Shown here one piece after another: positions 8,942 to 17,760 of a stretch of DNA of 64,000 nt (within the stretch, counting starts at the first letter, position 1; every line of letters starts with the position of its first letter). Under the pieces are notes generated by a model. The model was not told where the DNA came from. It searched no databases and saw only the letters and a program-made list of their open reading frames with translations. Location: NCBI RefSeq assembly GCF_002087335.1, contig NZ_MWVJ01000074.1:1-64000 (forward strand). Direction: 5' to 3'. Origin of the DNA: Pseudophaeobacter leonis (GTDB taxonomy: Bacteria > Pseudomonadota > Alphaproteobacteria > Rhodobacterales > Rhodobacteraceae). A program made the translations under genes and the position numbers.

Positions 8942-11004
8942 GCAGCAGCAACCGCATGATCGGCGTCGATGTTGGCGGCACCTTCACAGATATTTTTGTG
9001 CTGGACGAAGCAACCGGCCAGGCCGAAGTTGCCAAAGTTCCCACCACGCGCCCGGATCAGTCGGGCGGATTTCTCTCGGGTATTCAGGCCCGTGTCAAAG
9101 ATCTCTCAGGTGTTTCCGTCGTGGTACACGGGACCACCGCCGGCACCAACGCGCTGCTTGAGCGCAAGGGCGCCAGGATCGGTGTCATCACCACCATGGG
9201 TCTTCGGGATGTGCTGGAAATGCGCCGCCGCGACCGGCCGCGCACCTGGGGGCTGCGGGGGAACTTCACGCCGGTGGTGGACCGGGCTCTGCGTCTGGAA
9301 GTGCCGGAACGCACCCTTGCCGATGGCTCTGTCCGCACGCCCGTGGATCTCGCGGCGGTGCGTGCGGCGGCACAACAGCTGATCGACGAGGGCTGCCTCG
9401 CCTGTGCCGTGCTCTTTGCCAACAGCTATGCCAATGGTGAAAATGAACGCGCCGCCGTGGCCGCCGTGCGCGAGATCTGGCCCAACGCCCATGTCTCGGC
9501 CTCGTCGGAAATCCTGCCGGAAATCCGCGAGTTTGAACGATTTTCCACCACCGCGCTAAATGCCTATCTACAACCCGAGGTCTCGGGCTATCTGGCCCGG
9601 TTGGAAACTGCGCTGAAAGACGGTGGCTTTGCCGGAGAGTTCATGATCGTGCAATCCAATGGCGGCGTCATGGATGTGGCAACGGCGGCAAAACTGCCTG
9701 TCCGCACTGCTCTGTCAGGCCCGGCAGCAGGCGTGATCGCGGCGGGCTACATTGCGCAGGCTGCGGGGTTTCCTGATGTCATCACCGGCGACATGGGCGG
9801 CACCTCTTTTGATGTCAGCCTGATCGCCCAGGGGGCGTCCATGTTGTCGCCGCAGACCTCGATCGATTTTGGCATGGTGGTCCGCTCACCAATGATCGAG
9901 ATCACCACCATCGGCGCCGGTGGCGGCTCTATTGCCTGGGTGGACAAGGGTGGCTTGCTGAATATCGGCCCCGAAAGCGCCGGCTCCACCCCCGGCCCTG
10001 TGGCCTATGGGCAGGGCAACACCCGCCCCACCGTGACCGATGCCAATGTGGTTCTGGGCCGCATCGACCCGGACAACCCCATTGGCGGCAAACTCGACCG
10101 GCTGGATGTCGAGGCCGCCAAATCCGCGATCCTGAAACATGTGGGGCAGCCTTTGGGCATGGATGCGCTGCAGGCTGCCGAAGCCATTTTACGCGTCGCC
10201 AACAGCCGCATGGCAGGGGCGCTGCGCCTGGTGTCGATCGAACGCGGCTTTGATCCGGAACGCTTTGCCTTTATGCCCTTTGGTGGCGGCGGAGCGCTGC
10301 ATTCCGGTGCAATGCTGGCAGAGGTTGGCCTCGCACGCGCCATCGTGCCGCGGTATCCCGGTGTGACCTCAGCCATGGGCTGCGTGATTGCCGATATGCG
10401 GCAGGATTTCGTGCAAACCATCAATGCCATGTTGGTGGGGATCGATCTGTCGCAGCTGACAGGATTCATGCAAACCCATGTAGACAGCGGGTTTGCCACG
10501 CTGGACGCGGCGCAAACTCATTTTGAGCGCCGCGACACGGAATTCACCCTCGACATGGCCTATCTGGGGCAAACCCATACCGTGCCGGTCCCCCTGCCGG
10601 TGACGGTTGAAAACGGCCGGGTAACGCCGCCAACAGAGGCAGAAATCGCCACGTCCTTTGATGCGGCATACCGCGCCACCTATGGCCGGTTGCTGCAGAA
10701 CGGAGTGCGCCGGGTGATCAACCTGCGCTCCGCCATTACCGGGCGGCGCCCCCGGTTCGATCTGGCCACGCTGGCCCCGAAAGGCGGCAGCACAGACCAA
10801 GCCTTTAAGGGCACACGGCAGGTGCATTTTGACGGCAGCTGGCACGAGACAAAGCTCTATGAGCGGCTGGTTCTGCCCATTGGTGCCGTGATCGCCGGAC
10901 CTGCGATCCTGGAGCAGCCCGACACAACCGTCTTGATAGAGCCGGGCCTTGTCGGCACAGTCGACGCCTACGGCAATGCCTTGATGGAAAGGGCCACAGT
11001 ATGA
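8938..11004 (+). CDS. hyuA: HyuA: ATP-dependent hydantoinase A / oxoprolinase-type subunit
   Basis: The 688-residue alpha subunit carries the ASKHA-type ATPase core. Visible motifs: IGVDVGGTFTDIF (phosphate loop, residues 8-20), VHGTTAGTNALLERKGA, TGDMGGTSFDV, IGAGGGSIAWVD and MPFGGGGALHSG. With HyuB it should hydrolyse a cyclic amide (hydantoin, imide or lactam) at the cost of ATP. The exact substrate cannot be told; 5-oxoprolinases are usually a single, much longer chain, so that activity is less likely. The gene overlaps hyuB by 4 bases and the next gene by 4 bases. Confidence 0.93.
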   Translation: MSSSNRMIGVDVGGTFTDIFVLDEATGQAEVAKVPTTRPDQSGGFLSGIQARVKDLSGVSVVVHGTTAGTNALLERKGARIGVITTMGLRDVLEMRRRDRPRTWGLRGNFTPVVDRALRLEVPERTLADGSVRTPVDLAAVRAAAQQLIDEGCLACAVLFANSYANGENERAAVAAVREIWPNAHVSASSEILPEIREFERFSTTALNAYLQPEVSGYLARLETALKDGGFAGEFMIVQSNGGVMDVATAAKLPVRTALSGPAAGVIAAGYIAQAAGFPDVITGDMGGTSFDVSLIAQGASMLSPQTSIDFGMVVRSPMIEITTIGAGGGSIAWVDKGGLLNIGPESAGSTPGPVAYGQGNTRPTVTDANVVLGRIDPDNPIGGKLDRLDVEAAKSAILKHVGQPLGMDALQAAEAILRVANSRMAGALRLVSIERGFDPERFAFMPFGGGGALHSGAMLAEVGLARAIVPRYPGVTSAMGCVIADMRQDFVQTINAMLVGIDLSQLTGFMQTHVDSGFATLDAAQTHFERRDTEFTLDMAYLGQTHTVPVPLPVTVENGRVTPPTEAEIATSFDAAYRATYGRLLQNGVRRVINLRSAITGRRPRFDLATLAPKGGSTDQAFKGTRQVHFDGSWHETKLYERLVLPIGAVIAGPAILEQPDTTVLIEPGLVGTVDAYGNALMERATV

Positions 11005-11606
11005 TGACCCCCGCTACAAAAGCCTTGCTGACGATAGATCTGCAAATGACTTTGTGCATCCCAAAGGCGCCTATGGCCGGGCCGGTCAGGGTGCCGCAAG
11101 CATCCTTGCGCTGCCAGACCGGATTGCGCCGCTTAAATCAGCGCTCACCCAGGCCGGAGGGATCTACATATCGGCCCAGTTCACCCTGGTGCCCGGGCGC
11201 AATGATGAGCCTCTGATTGCACCTCATCTGAAAAAGCTGCGCCCCTTTTTGACCAAGGGCTATTTTGCACCGGGCAGCTTTGGGCATGCGCTGGTCGACA
11301 GCTTGGCGCCAGCAGATTTCACGGTGGAAAAGGTCCGCCTACTCGGCCCTGTATCAAACGCGGCTGGAATACATCCTGCGCGCCATGAACATCGACACGC
11401 TGATTATTGGCGGCATCGTCACTAACGGTGGCGTGGCCAGCACGGTGCGCGATGCGCATCTGCGCAATATTCACACCATCCTGCTGTCTGATGGCTGCGC
11501 CGCCTTCAATGACGAGGTGCATGAGGCCACCCTGACATCGCTGGGTTCGGTGTCTGACATCGTAACCTGCGCCGACGCCATGGACATGATTGGAGCCGCG
11601 TCATGA
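11001..11606 (+). pseudogene. Isochorismatase-fold cysteine-hydrolase-like protein, two frameshifts
   Basis: When repaired, this is a 201-residue isochorismatase-superfamily protein (ALLTIDLQ, then DFVHPKGAYG, YQTRLEYILRAMN, then a TARDA-like STVRDAH). Relatives such as maleamate amidase (NicF) hydrolyse amides. Two compensating indels break it: a missing A at about 11046 in the LQNDFVHP segment, and an extra C at about 11338 before YSALYQTRLEY. The stretch between them is read out of frame. In addition, the position that usually holds the nucleophilic Cys (TNxCV) reads TNGGV, so the catalytic Cys is replaced by Gly. True isochorismatases also lack that Cys, but a TGC-to-GGC change or error is equally possible. 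It overlaps hyuA and the lyase gene by 4 bases each. Confidence 0.78.
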
Positions 11607-12464
11607 CCCTGCGCAGCCGTCTCACCTCGCCTAAGATCGTGCTCCCCCCCGGGGGTCTATGACGGGCTAACCGCCGCTCTTGCTACCGATGCCGGGTTTG
11701 AGGCGCTTTATCTGTCGGGGGCTGCGGTGGCCTATAGCCGCCTGGGCCGCCCCGATATTGGCCTGACCACCGCGTCAGAGATGGCGGATACCATGGCGCT
11801 GATCGCGGACCGCACCGATCTGCCTGTGATCATGGATGCCGATACCGGCTTTGGCAACGCGCTGAATGCGCGGCGCACCATGCAGGTTTATGAGCGCGCC
11901 GGCGCTGCTGCCCTGCAGGTCGAAGACCAGAGTTATCCCAAACGATGCGGCCACCTGTCCGACAAATCTTTGATCTCCAAAACAGAAATGTCCGGCAAGA
12001 TCGCGGCCATGGCCGATGCCCGTCGCCAGGACACCCTGATTGTCGCCCGCACGGATGCCATCGCGGTCGAAGGCTTTGACGCCGCAATTGAGCGCGCCGG
12101 CAGCTACATCGAAGCCGGGGCCGATGTCTTGTTCGTTGAGGCCCCCCGCGACAGCGACGAGCTGGCAAAAATCGCAACAGCGTTCAAAGGTCAGGTGCCG
12201 CTGCTGGCCAATATGGTCGAGGGTGGCGCGACGCCAATTTCGTCCGCCACAACCCTGCAAGACATGGGTTTTGACATCGTGATTTTCCCCGGCGGCATTG
12301 TCAGGGCACTGGCGATGACGGCGCAGAACTACTACGCCAGCCTGATGGAAGCAGGCTCTAACAAGCCGTTTTCTGATCGAATGCATGATTTTGACGGGTT
12401 GAATGCCGCGATTGGCACCCCCGAGATGCTGGCGCTTGGAAAGCGGTTTGATGGCACATCCTGA
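11603..12464 (+). pseudogene. Isocitrate lyase / PEP mutase superfamily C-C lyase, frameshifted
   Basis: The repaired product has 286 residues. The first 16 codons are followed by one extra base within a C7G5 homopolymer at about 11644-11655, where removing one G gives a continuous PPGVYDGLTAALATDAGF. Family motifs are intact: YLSGAAVAYSRLGRPDIGLT, the metal-binding MDADTGFGN, and the gate/catalytic loop KRCGHLSDKSL with its Cys. VARTDA and LLANMVEGGATP follow. KRCGH is typical of lyases such as methylisocitrate lyase and 2,3-dimethylmalate lyase, not of PEP mutase. With a LeuCD-like hydratase in the same locus, cleavage of an (alkyl)malate to pyruvate plus an acid is an attractive inference. 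It overlaps the next gene by 14 bases. Confidence 0.85.
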
Positions 12465-13839
12465 CGTCGCAGAGCCACCCGAGGCTTTCGATCTTGCGGT
12501 CGAAACCCTGATCATCGGCGCCGGGGCCGCAGGCATGGTTGCAGCACTGGCAGCAAACGAGGCGCAACAGGAGGTTCTGCTGGTCGAGGCGGACGCCGTG
12601 CCCGCAGGATCCGCCGCCCTCAGTGCCGGGCTGATCCCAGCCGCAGGCACCAGATTTCAGGCGCAGGCAGGCATTAAGGATAGCCCAGAGCAATTTACAC
12701 AGGATATTCAGGCCAAGGCGCAAGACGAAAACGATCCTGATCTTGTGCGCAGCATGGCCAGCACTGCAGCCCCTGTGATCGAATGGCTTTACAGCCGCCA
12801 CGGGCTGGCCTTTTCGCTGGTCACCGATTTTGACTACCCCGGCCACAGCCGCCGCCGCATGCACGGATTGCCAACGCGATCCGGGCAGGAGTTGATTGAT
12901 GCGCTGCGCGCCCGCACCGAGGAACTGGACATCCCGCTGATCTGCAATCGCCGGGCAATCAGGCTCTATGCAAGGGAAGACCGTATCTACGGCGCCCAGC
13001 TGCTACTGCCTGATGGCAGTTGTGAAACCATCGCCTGTACGCGCCTGATCCTTGCCTGCAATGGATTTGGCGGCAACCGCGCGATGGTGGCTGAACACAT
13101 GACGGAGATCAACAATGCCCTGTGGTTTGGCCATGATAGCAACCGCGGCGAAGCCATTCGCTGGGGGCAGGCACTGGGTGCCAAGACTGCTCATCTTGGT
13201 GCCTATCAGGGTCACGGAAATGTGGCCCATCCGCATGGCATCCTGATCGGCACCTGGGCCACCATCACCGAAGGCGGCGTGCAGGTAAACAGCACAGGGC
13301 AGCGGTTCTGGAACGAAGCGCAGGGCTATTCTGAGGCAGCCCGTGCGGTGCTGGCACAACCGGGTGGCACGGCCTGGGTGATCTTTGACAGCCGCATTGC
13401 CGCGATCGCCCGCCAGTTTGAAGATTTTAAGAACGCCGAAAAACAAGGGGCTGTTCTGACCGGCGAAACCATTGTTGATCTTGCTAAGGCGTCCGGCCTG
13501 CCGCAGCAAGCTCTCAGCGATACGCTGTCCACGCTGCCACGCGCGGGACATGACAGTTTTGGCAGATCGTGGGACACAGATAAGCCGCGCCTCAGCCCGC
13601 CCTATCACGCGGTAAAGGTAACAGGTGCCCTGTTTCACACCCAGGGTGGTCTGGAAGCCGACCCGGCAACGGCCAAAACCCGCCGCGCGACAGGCTGCAA
13701 GACGGGGGGCTGTCTTGACAATCTCTATGCTGTTGGTGGCGCCGCCTGCGGCGTATCCGGGCGTGGCGACAGCGGCTATCTGTCCGGCAACGGCCTGCTG
13801 GCGGCTGTTACCCTGGGGTATATCGCCGGGCGGCAATAG
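12451..13839 (+). CDS. FAD-dependent oxidoreductase, fumarate-reductase flavoprotein-like
   Basis: A 462-residue flavoprotein. Residues about 19-45 form the dinucleotide-binding motif (LIIGAGAAGMVAALAAN, then an acidic residue in VEAD). The C-terminus has the second FAD contact (NLYAVGGAACGVSGRGDSGYLSGNGLLAA). The family includes fumarate, urocanate and ketosteroid reductases/dehydrogenases acting on activated C=C bonds. I chose the ATG giving MAHPDVAEPPEAFDL because it places the FAD motif at the usual distance and overlaps the lyase end by only 14 bases. It closes the rightward catabolic operon and might reduce or introduce a double bond in a pathway intermediate. Confidence 0.85.
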   Translation: MAHPDVAEPPEAFDLAVETLIIGAGAAGMVAALAANEAQQEVLLVEADAVPAGSAALSAGLIPAAGTRFQAQAGIKDSPEQFTQDIQAKAQDENDPDLVRSMASTAAPVIEWLYSRHGLAFSLVTDFDYPGHSRRRMHGLPTRSGQELIDALRARTEELDIPLICNRRAIRLYAREDRIYGAQLLLPDGSCETIACTRLILACNGFGGNRAMVAEHMTEINNALWFGHDSNRGEAIRWGQALGAKTAHLGAYQGHGNVAHPHGILIGTWATITEGGVQVNSTGQRFWNEAQGYSEAARAVLAQPGGTAWVIFDSRIAAIARQFEDFKNAEKQGAVLTGETIVDLAKASGLPQQALSDTLSTLPRAGHDSFGRSWDTDKPRLSPPYHAVKVTGALFHTQGGLEADPATAKTRRATGCKTGGCLDNLYAVGGAACGVSGRGDSGYLSGNGLLAAVTLGYIAGRQ

Positions 13840-13926
13840 CGCGCCCGTCACAGGTCAAATTGCATGCACAGGCACTGCATGCCCCGGCAGCAGCCACCGG
13901 GGCGGCAAAGCCTGCCGCGATCTGGC

Positions 13927-15070
13927 CTAGCCCTGCAGCGCCTGTGTCAGATCTGCGATCAGATCCTCCACGTCTTCGATACCGATAGAGATCCGCAACA
14001 GGCTTTCGGGAATGCCGGTGTGGGGCTCGATGGTATACCGGTGCTCAACCAGGCTCTCAACGCCGCCAAGCGAGGTTGCGCGGTGAAACAGGTTCAAGCG
14101 TCCCGCCACGGCCAGCGCCGCCTCACGTCCGCCCTTGACCAGAAAAGACATCAAAAACCCATAACCGCCGCTCATCTGCCGCGCCGCCAGAGCGTGACCT
14201 TCGTGGCTGGGCAGGCCGGGGTACAAACACATCTTCTACCTCAGGGTGCGTCGAGAGGAATTCTGCGACGCGCATGGCATTGGCGCACATCTTCTCAACC
14301 CGCAGCGGCAGGGTGCGCATGCTGCGCACCAGCAACCATGCCTCGAACGGGCCCATGACCGCGCCGGCTTCGTTGCGGTCCATGCAGATCGCCTCCCAGA
14401 CCGCATCGCGCGCTCGGGTGCTGAGAACGCCTCCCAACACATCAGAATGGCCGTTGATCACCTTGGTTGCCGAATGCATGACAATATCAGCCCCCAGCGC
14501 CAGAGGACGTGTCAGCAAGGGGGTTGCTGCGGTACTGTCCACAACCAAAATGGCGCCGCAGCTTTCGGCGCAGGTCTTGGCGGCGGCAATATCGACCGTT
14601 TTCAGCCAGGGGTTTGACGGCGTTTCCACGAACAACACCTGGGCATCATACTGCATACAGACCGCCTGCAGCGCCGCGATATCACTGGCGTCCACCTCAT
14701 GCAGTGTTATGTCACGGCGGTTTCAAAAATCGCGGATCCATTTGGTTGTGCCCCAGTAGATGCCCGATTGCACAATGACCGACCCGCCATTTGGCACCGT
14801 GCGAAACACCGCCGCAATCGCAGCCATTCCAGACGGAAACAGCTGGGTATCCTCGGCGCCTTCAAGACGCGTAAGGATTTCCTCTCCCAGCCGCACCGCC
14901 TCGTTATGCGAGCGCAGATAGACGTTGTCGCCATTGACCAGTTGATAGTCCCGGTCGCGCACAAAGGTGGTCGAGGGCTGGATCGGCGGCACCACGCCCC
15001 CACTGGCCATATCAACCGCACCTGCGGCCTGCGCGGCAATCGTCGCCGGTTTTAAGTCATTGCGCAGCAT
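13927..15070 (-). pseudogene. Cys/Met-metabolism PLP enzyme (cystathionine gamma-synthase type), disrupted
   Basis: When repaired it is a 380-residue fold-type-I PLP enzyme of the trans-sulfuration family. Landmarks: PPIQPSTTFVRDRDY, LFPSGMAAIAAVF, FVETPSNPWL, DSTAATPLLTRPLALGADIV, and HSATKVINGHSDVLGG with the PLP Lys. Two lesions are present. An in-frame TGA (14723-14725) follows KWIRDF, where relatives usually have a Cys codon. An extra T at about 14234 splits EVEDV from YPGLPSHEGHALA. The ATG giving MLRNDLKP has GGAGAG about 8 bases upstream. It could make or break cystathionine, or use O-succinylhomoserine; the substrate is not decidable. It converges on the FAD oxidoreductase gene. Confidence 0.82.
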
Positions 15071-15189
15071 AAAAAAGCTCTCCATTCCAGTGTCGCCCCA
15101 TCTTTGAAGCGCGCAAGCTGCAAGTGCAATTGTTTTCCAACCGCAACCCAGCCAAGGGCCTGCACATTCTGCAACAAGAAAGTAGAGGG

Positions 15190-15958
15190 CTATAATTGCA
15201 GATGAATATGATCATCATGGCGGGCAGCGCGGCACCCCTGAAAGCGGATCTTTTGATCCTCGACCCAAAACTGCGGCTGCAAGTGGGGCTCAACAAACAG
15301 TTTTCCAACCCGTGCGTCCTGCACCAGTGTGCGTAGCAACAGAGAGGTCCGCGCGGGCTCAAGCCTATAGTCGGGCCAGAACCGCTGCAAAACAGCGAAA
15401 TCCCAGCGCAGGGTCAGCCAGACCGCCGGGCACCTTTGAGTATCCCCAGCCAAGGCTCCGCTGCTGTCGTCTTCAAAAGCAAAATACCCAACCGGAGAGC
15501 GCGTTGCGCCCGCAAGATACCCTGAGGCATCGCGATAAAACAGCGCCAGGTCCACCTTTTCCCCATCCATCATGCGACAGGTGCGGCAACAAAGGAAAAC
15601 CCGTCAGGAATGGAAAATTGGCGTCCAGAACACCTGTCTTGGTTCCCGGATATTCTCTTTCCAGTGTGGCTGCGGCCTCTTGCAGAACCGCCGCGAGTTC
15701 AGGCGTGACATAGTTTCGGTTGGTGATGCAGTAGAACCAGGACTGAACCTGCAAGCTGCCACCATTGTGACAGCTCAGAGCCACCCGCCCCGTCACCGGT
15801 GTGGCCCAATGGGCAGCCAGGGTCAGGGCGCTATATGTCAGCACAAACATCAAGATGCGCCGCCGGAACAGCAGGGCAAACAGCCAAGCCATCCCGCCGA
15901 GCTGTGTCAGCAAGGTCAGGAACACAAAGATCGCTGTATGACCAAGAAGTCGCATCAT
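15190..15958 (-). pseudogene. Conserved membrane protein of unknown function, frameshifted
   Basis: The repaired product has about 255 residues. Two hydrophobic N-terminal helices (TAIFVFLTLLTQLGGMAWLF and ILMFVLTYSALTLAAHW) precede a soluble domain with YVTPELAAVLQEAAATLE, YPGTKTGVLDANFPF, LPHLSHDDGEKVDLALFYRD and HDDHIHLQL at the end. The His/Asp-rich SHDDGEKVDLALF and the terminal HDDHIH resemble a metal site, which suggests a periplasmic hydrolase, but I cannot name the family. One extra G at about 15567 interrupts SHD-DGEKVD. It is divergent from the GNAT gene. Confidence 0.6.
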
Positions 15959-16102
15959 CTGTCGAAATGACCCCTGATCCGCACCGGGTGCAAGAGATTT
16001 ACCACAGCTGGTCACCAGCGGCGCCATTCGATCTTGTAGTTCCACGGCCTGCATGATCCTTATTGCGTCAGTTCTCAGGGTCCAAACGATGGAAACTACG
16101 CC

Positions 16103-16588
16103 ATGCCAACACGTATTCGACAGGCGCAGCCACAGGATGCCGCAACGATCACCCGCATTGCAAATAGCCTGATCCGCGACACGCTTTTCACCTTTACCAC
16201 GCAAGAGCGCAGCCCCGAGGACATTGCAGCGCGGCTGCGCGACGCCACCGCGCCGTTTCTGCTGGCCGAAATCGATGGCCGCGTGGTGGGGTTTGCCACC
16301 TATGGCCCCTTCCGCAGCGGGCCTGGCTATCGCCACACGCAGGAACACTCTATCCAGCTGACGCAGGCGGCGCAGGGGCGCGGGTTGGGCCGGGCTCTGA
16401 TGCAGCGACTGGAAGACGTCGCACGGCAAAATGGCGTGCATGTGCTGGTGGCCGGGATCAGCGGCGCAAACCCCAGGGCGGTCGCCTTTCACGCAGCCAT
16501 TGGCTTTACCCAGAGTGGCCATATGGCGCAGGTCGGTCACAAATGGGGGCAGTGGCTTGATCTGATCCTGATGCAAAAACAGCTCTAG
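16103..16588 (+). CDS. GNAT N-acetyltransferase, phosphinothricin-acetyltransferase type
   Basis: A 161-residue single-domain acetyltransferase. It shows IRQAQPQDAATITRIAN at the N-terminus, GRVVGFATYGPFRSG, YRHTQEHSIQLTQAAQGRGLG (acetyl-CoA pyrophosphate loop QGRGLG) and NPRAVAFHAAIGFTQSGHM, then KWGQWLDLILMQ. This pattern is that of the PAT/Yncа-like branch, whose members acetylate small amines such as phosphinothricin, methionine sulfone or related amino acid analogues. It is monocistronic, and its tail is 36 bases from the convergent LysR gene. Confidence 0.88.
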   Translation: MPTRIRQAQPQDAATITRIANSLIRDTLFTFTTQERSPEDIAARLRDATAPFLLAEIDGRVVGFATYGPFRSGPGYRHTQEHSIQLTQAAQGRGLGRALMQRLEDVARQNGVHVLVAGISGANPRAVAFHAAIGFTQSGHMAQVGHKWGQWLDLILMQKQL

Positions 16589-16624
16589 CCTCAGGGTCTC
16601 GTGGCACCTAGCCGCGCGCTTCTG

Positions 16625-17515
16625 CTAGCCTGCGGATTTTTGGCGCAGCTGCCGGGTGATCCAGGCCTCGAATTTTTGCACCGGCTCCGTCGCCGCCCCA
16701 TGCGGGCGCACCAGATAATAGCGCTTGGGAGAGCGCAGCCCGGGCCCCGGCAGCCGCATCAGCGCGCCAGAATCCAGCTCCTGTGACACCATATCAAAGG
16801 GCACGATTGCGGCCCCCAATCCCGCGACCGCAGCGCCGATCACCATGGAGTACTGGTCAAAATAGCGCCCGTCCTGGCGCGGCTGCCCCAGAATGCCTGC
16901 CGCGCGAAACCAGTCGCCCCAGGCATCCCTGCGGCTGTCCAGATGCACCAGCGGGGCCGTCGGCAGGGTCTCGATCTTTTCCAGGTCATACTGTGCAAAA
17001 AACGCGGGCGCTGCGACCGGGATCATCTGCTCACCAAAGAGTTCGACCATGCGCGCGCCGGGCCAGTTGTCACGGCCATAGTGAATTGCCAGATCAAAGG
17101 GATCACGCGCAAAGTCAAACCTCTCCAGCCGGGTAGAAAGGTTGAGCTCAACCTCCGGGTGGCGCGTAAAGAAATCCGGCAGCCGGGGGATCAGCCAGCG
17201 ATTGGCAAAGGTCGGCAGCACGGCAATGCGCAGGGCACTGCGCCCTGCCCCGGCCGCCACTGCCTTGTGCAGCGTGTTGCGCAGCGCCCCGAGATCAAGC
17301 GCCAGATCCTGTGCCAGACCAGAGCCCGCAGCGGTCAAAACAACGCCACGCCCCACCCGCTGAAAGAGCTCAAAGCCGAGATCGGTCTCAAGCTCTTTCA
17401 CTTTCTTACTGACCGCGCTTTGGGTGAGGCCCATTTCCTCGGCCGCCGCAGTGAAGCTTTGATGCCGCGCCGCGCTCTCGAAACAGCGCAGGTGAGTCAG
17501 ACTTGGCAAACGCAT
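16625..17515 (-). CDS. LysR-family transcriptional regulator (GcvA/AmpR-like)
   Basis: A 296-residue LysR regulator. The N-terminal winged helix (LTHLRCFESAARHQSFTAAA, then LTQSAVSKKVKELE) is followed by a periplasmic-binding-like effector domain. That domain contains RIAVLPTFANRWLIPRLPDF and DPFDLAIHYGRDNWPG, which is the pattern of the GcvA/AmpR group. The ATG is preceded by GGGGAGA. No gene is divergently paired right next to it: upstream lie about 245 bases and then the terminator of znuA. Its target is therefore unknown; the GNAT gene across its stop codon is a possible but weak candidate. Confidence 0.9.
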   Translation of the reverse strand: MRLPSLTHLRCFESAARHQSFTAAAEEMGLTQSAVSKKVKELETDLGFELFQRVGRGVVLTAAGSGLAQDLALDLGALRNTLHKAVAAGAGRSALRIAVLPTFANRWLIPRLPDFFTRHPEVELNLSTRLERFDFARDPFDLAIHYGRDNWPGARMVELFGEQMIPVAAPAFFAQYDLEKIETLPTAPLVHLDSRRDAWGDWFRAAGILGQPRQDGRYFDQYSMVIGAAVAGLGAAIVPFDMVSQELDSGALMRLPGPGLRSPKRYYLVRPHGAATEPVQKFEAWITRQLRQKSAG

Positions 17516-17702
17516 ATCAGATCTCCCCGGCTGTAATGTGCGCCAATACAGAGCGCCCAGACAGCAAATTTAAGAGGGTGGAATTATATACCCGTCCCTC
17601 GGCCCTTTAGGATTTGGTTTCAAGTGTATTTTCACCGCCGCCACAGGCAACCTCACTCATCCTATCTAACCCATCCGGTAGGCGCGCGCCTCAAACGCCA
17701 CG

Positions 17703-17734
17703 AAAAAAGGGGCAGAACGAGTTCTGACCCTTTT
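17703..17734 (-). terminator. Rho-independent terminator of znuA
   Basis: Read on the minus strand, a near-perfect hairpin (arms pair AAAAGGGTCAGAAC with GTTCTGCCCCTTTT, one mismatch) is followed by a run of six T. It begins about 27 bases after the znuA stop codon. Confidence 0.8.
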
Positions 17735-17760
17735 GCAGTGAAGCGATGTCGCCGATGCCC

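Noticed and set aside
8938-11004. 5-oxoprolinase
   Set aside because: That enzyme is usually one long chain of about 1200 residues; here the subunits are separate, as in hydantoinase-type systems.
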